From Streptomycetaceae bacterium (lineage in GTDB: Bacteria; Actinomycetota; Actinomycetes; Nanopelagicales; Nanopelagicaceae), in NCBI GenBank assembly GCA_027490415.1, contig JAIXYD010000143.1, positions 1 through 5,739 of the forward strand: 5,739 nucleotides of DNA, written 5' to 3'. This document shows positions 5,509 through 5,739 of this stretch, piece after piece; the first letter of the stretch is position 1, and every line of letters starts with the position of its first letter. A program made the position numbers and the translations under genes. The notes beneath the pieces are model-generated. The model ran no database searches. It was not told the origin of the DNA and worked only from the letters and a program-made list of their open reading frames with translations.

Positions 5509-5703
5509 TTACTGGGCCTTAAAATAATTTGCGCGAAGATCATCAACTTCTGATTTGCGGTAACGACGGTGTCCACCCAGTGTGCGAATTGAAGTTAACT
5601 TTCCTGCCTTTGCCCAACGTGTGACTGTCTTTGGATCTACACCGAAGAGATCAGCAACTTCGCGAGGAGTCAGGAGAACTTCAGCATCAGGTAGACGACT
5701 CAT
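5509..5703 (-). CDS. bldC: BldC-type MerR-like DNA-binding regulator
   Basis: A 64-residue single-domain transcription factor. Residues 10-52 form a winged helix-turn-helix of the MerR/excisionase (HTH_17) type. LLTPREVADLFGVDPKTVTR (10-29) contains the recognition helix, and WAKAGKLTSIRTLGGHRRYR (30-49) is the wing, nearly identical to Streptomyces BldC as I recall it. There is no effector or dimerisation coiled coil, as expected for BldC, which binds DNA head-to-tail as a small protein and controls developmental timing in Streptomyces. In a non-sporulating lineage its targets are unknown. The start at 5703 is supported by a strong AAGGAG (5708-5713), 4 nt upstream. It is the first visible gene of a minus-strand unit with the WecA-like transferase and the DUF5302-like gene. 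The 36 nt upstream are AT-rich, and any promoter may lie partly outside the window. Confidence 0.95.
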   Translation of the reverse strand: MSRLPDAEVLLTPREVADLFGVDPKTVTRWAKAGKLTSIRTLGGHRRYRKSEVDDLRANYFKAQ

Positions 5704-5739
5704 TGCTCTCCTTAGAATTTTCGTTTAAAACGTGAGGCC

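Noticed and set aside
5509..5703. Excisionase (Xis) of a phage or integrative element
   Set aside because: The HTH_17 fold is shared with excisionases, but the sequence through the recognition helix and wing matches BldC, and there is no integrase or phage gene nearby.
5722..5732. Small palindrome CGTTT-A-AAACG upstream of bldC as an autoregulatory operator
   Set aside because: Half-sites are only 5 bp and AT-rich, and BldC is known to bind direct repeats rather than palindromes. The window ends just beyond it, so it cannot be evaluated.

Overview
The window looks like a chromosomal segment of a moderate-GC actinobacterium. The strongest pointers are a near-canonical BldC-type regulator (5509-5703, minus), a DUF5302-like small protein (4239-4439, minus), a Glu-Asp-Phe tRNA cluster of the kind seen in mycobacteria and streptomycetes with no encoded CCA ends, and several start codons that lack a good Shine-Dalgarno but sit 6-7 nt after a -10-like hexamer. 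Base composition by eye is near half G+C, well below typical soil actinomycetes. That would fit a streamlined freshwater lineage such as the acI/Nanopelagicales group, but this placement is an inference.

Layout. 1-947 (minus) is a nearly complete Sua5-type L-threonylcarbamoyladenylate synthase that runs off the left edge. A 38-nt divergent gap separates it from a plus-strand gene set: a GT4 glycosyltransferase (986-2134), a secreted SIMPL/DUF541 protein (2164-2877) and a roughly ten-helix membrane protein resembling DUF2157 (2881-3843). Next come tRNA-Glu(UUC), tRNA-Asp(GUC), a strong intrinsic terminator, and tRNA-Phe(GAA). On the minus strand, reading in from the right edge, are bldC (5703-5509), a WecA/TagO-like polyprenyl-phosphate sugar-1-phosphate transferase (5493-4450) and the DUF5302-like gene (4439-4239). 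These are spaced by 15 and 10 nt and probably form one operon.

How the parts may work together. Sua5 and the tRNAs belong to translation: Sua5 makes the activated threonylcarbamoyl group for t6A37 on ANN-decoding tRNAs, which do not include the three encoded here. The WecA-like enzyme would start a lipid-linked cell-surface glycan, and the GT4 enzyme could add sugars to such a glycan, although the two are in separate opposite-strand units. The SIMPL and DUF2157-like proteins are envelope proteins of unknown role, encoded 3 nt apart and probably co-translated. I see no phage, transposon, CRISPR, toxin-antitoxin or defence genes. This is mostly ordinary core chromosome, with a few points worth checking: a degenerate EX7E motif in the GT4 enzyme, an unusual catalytic loop in the WecA-like enzyme, linkage of bldC to an envelope gene, and probable leaderless promoters.
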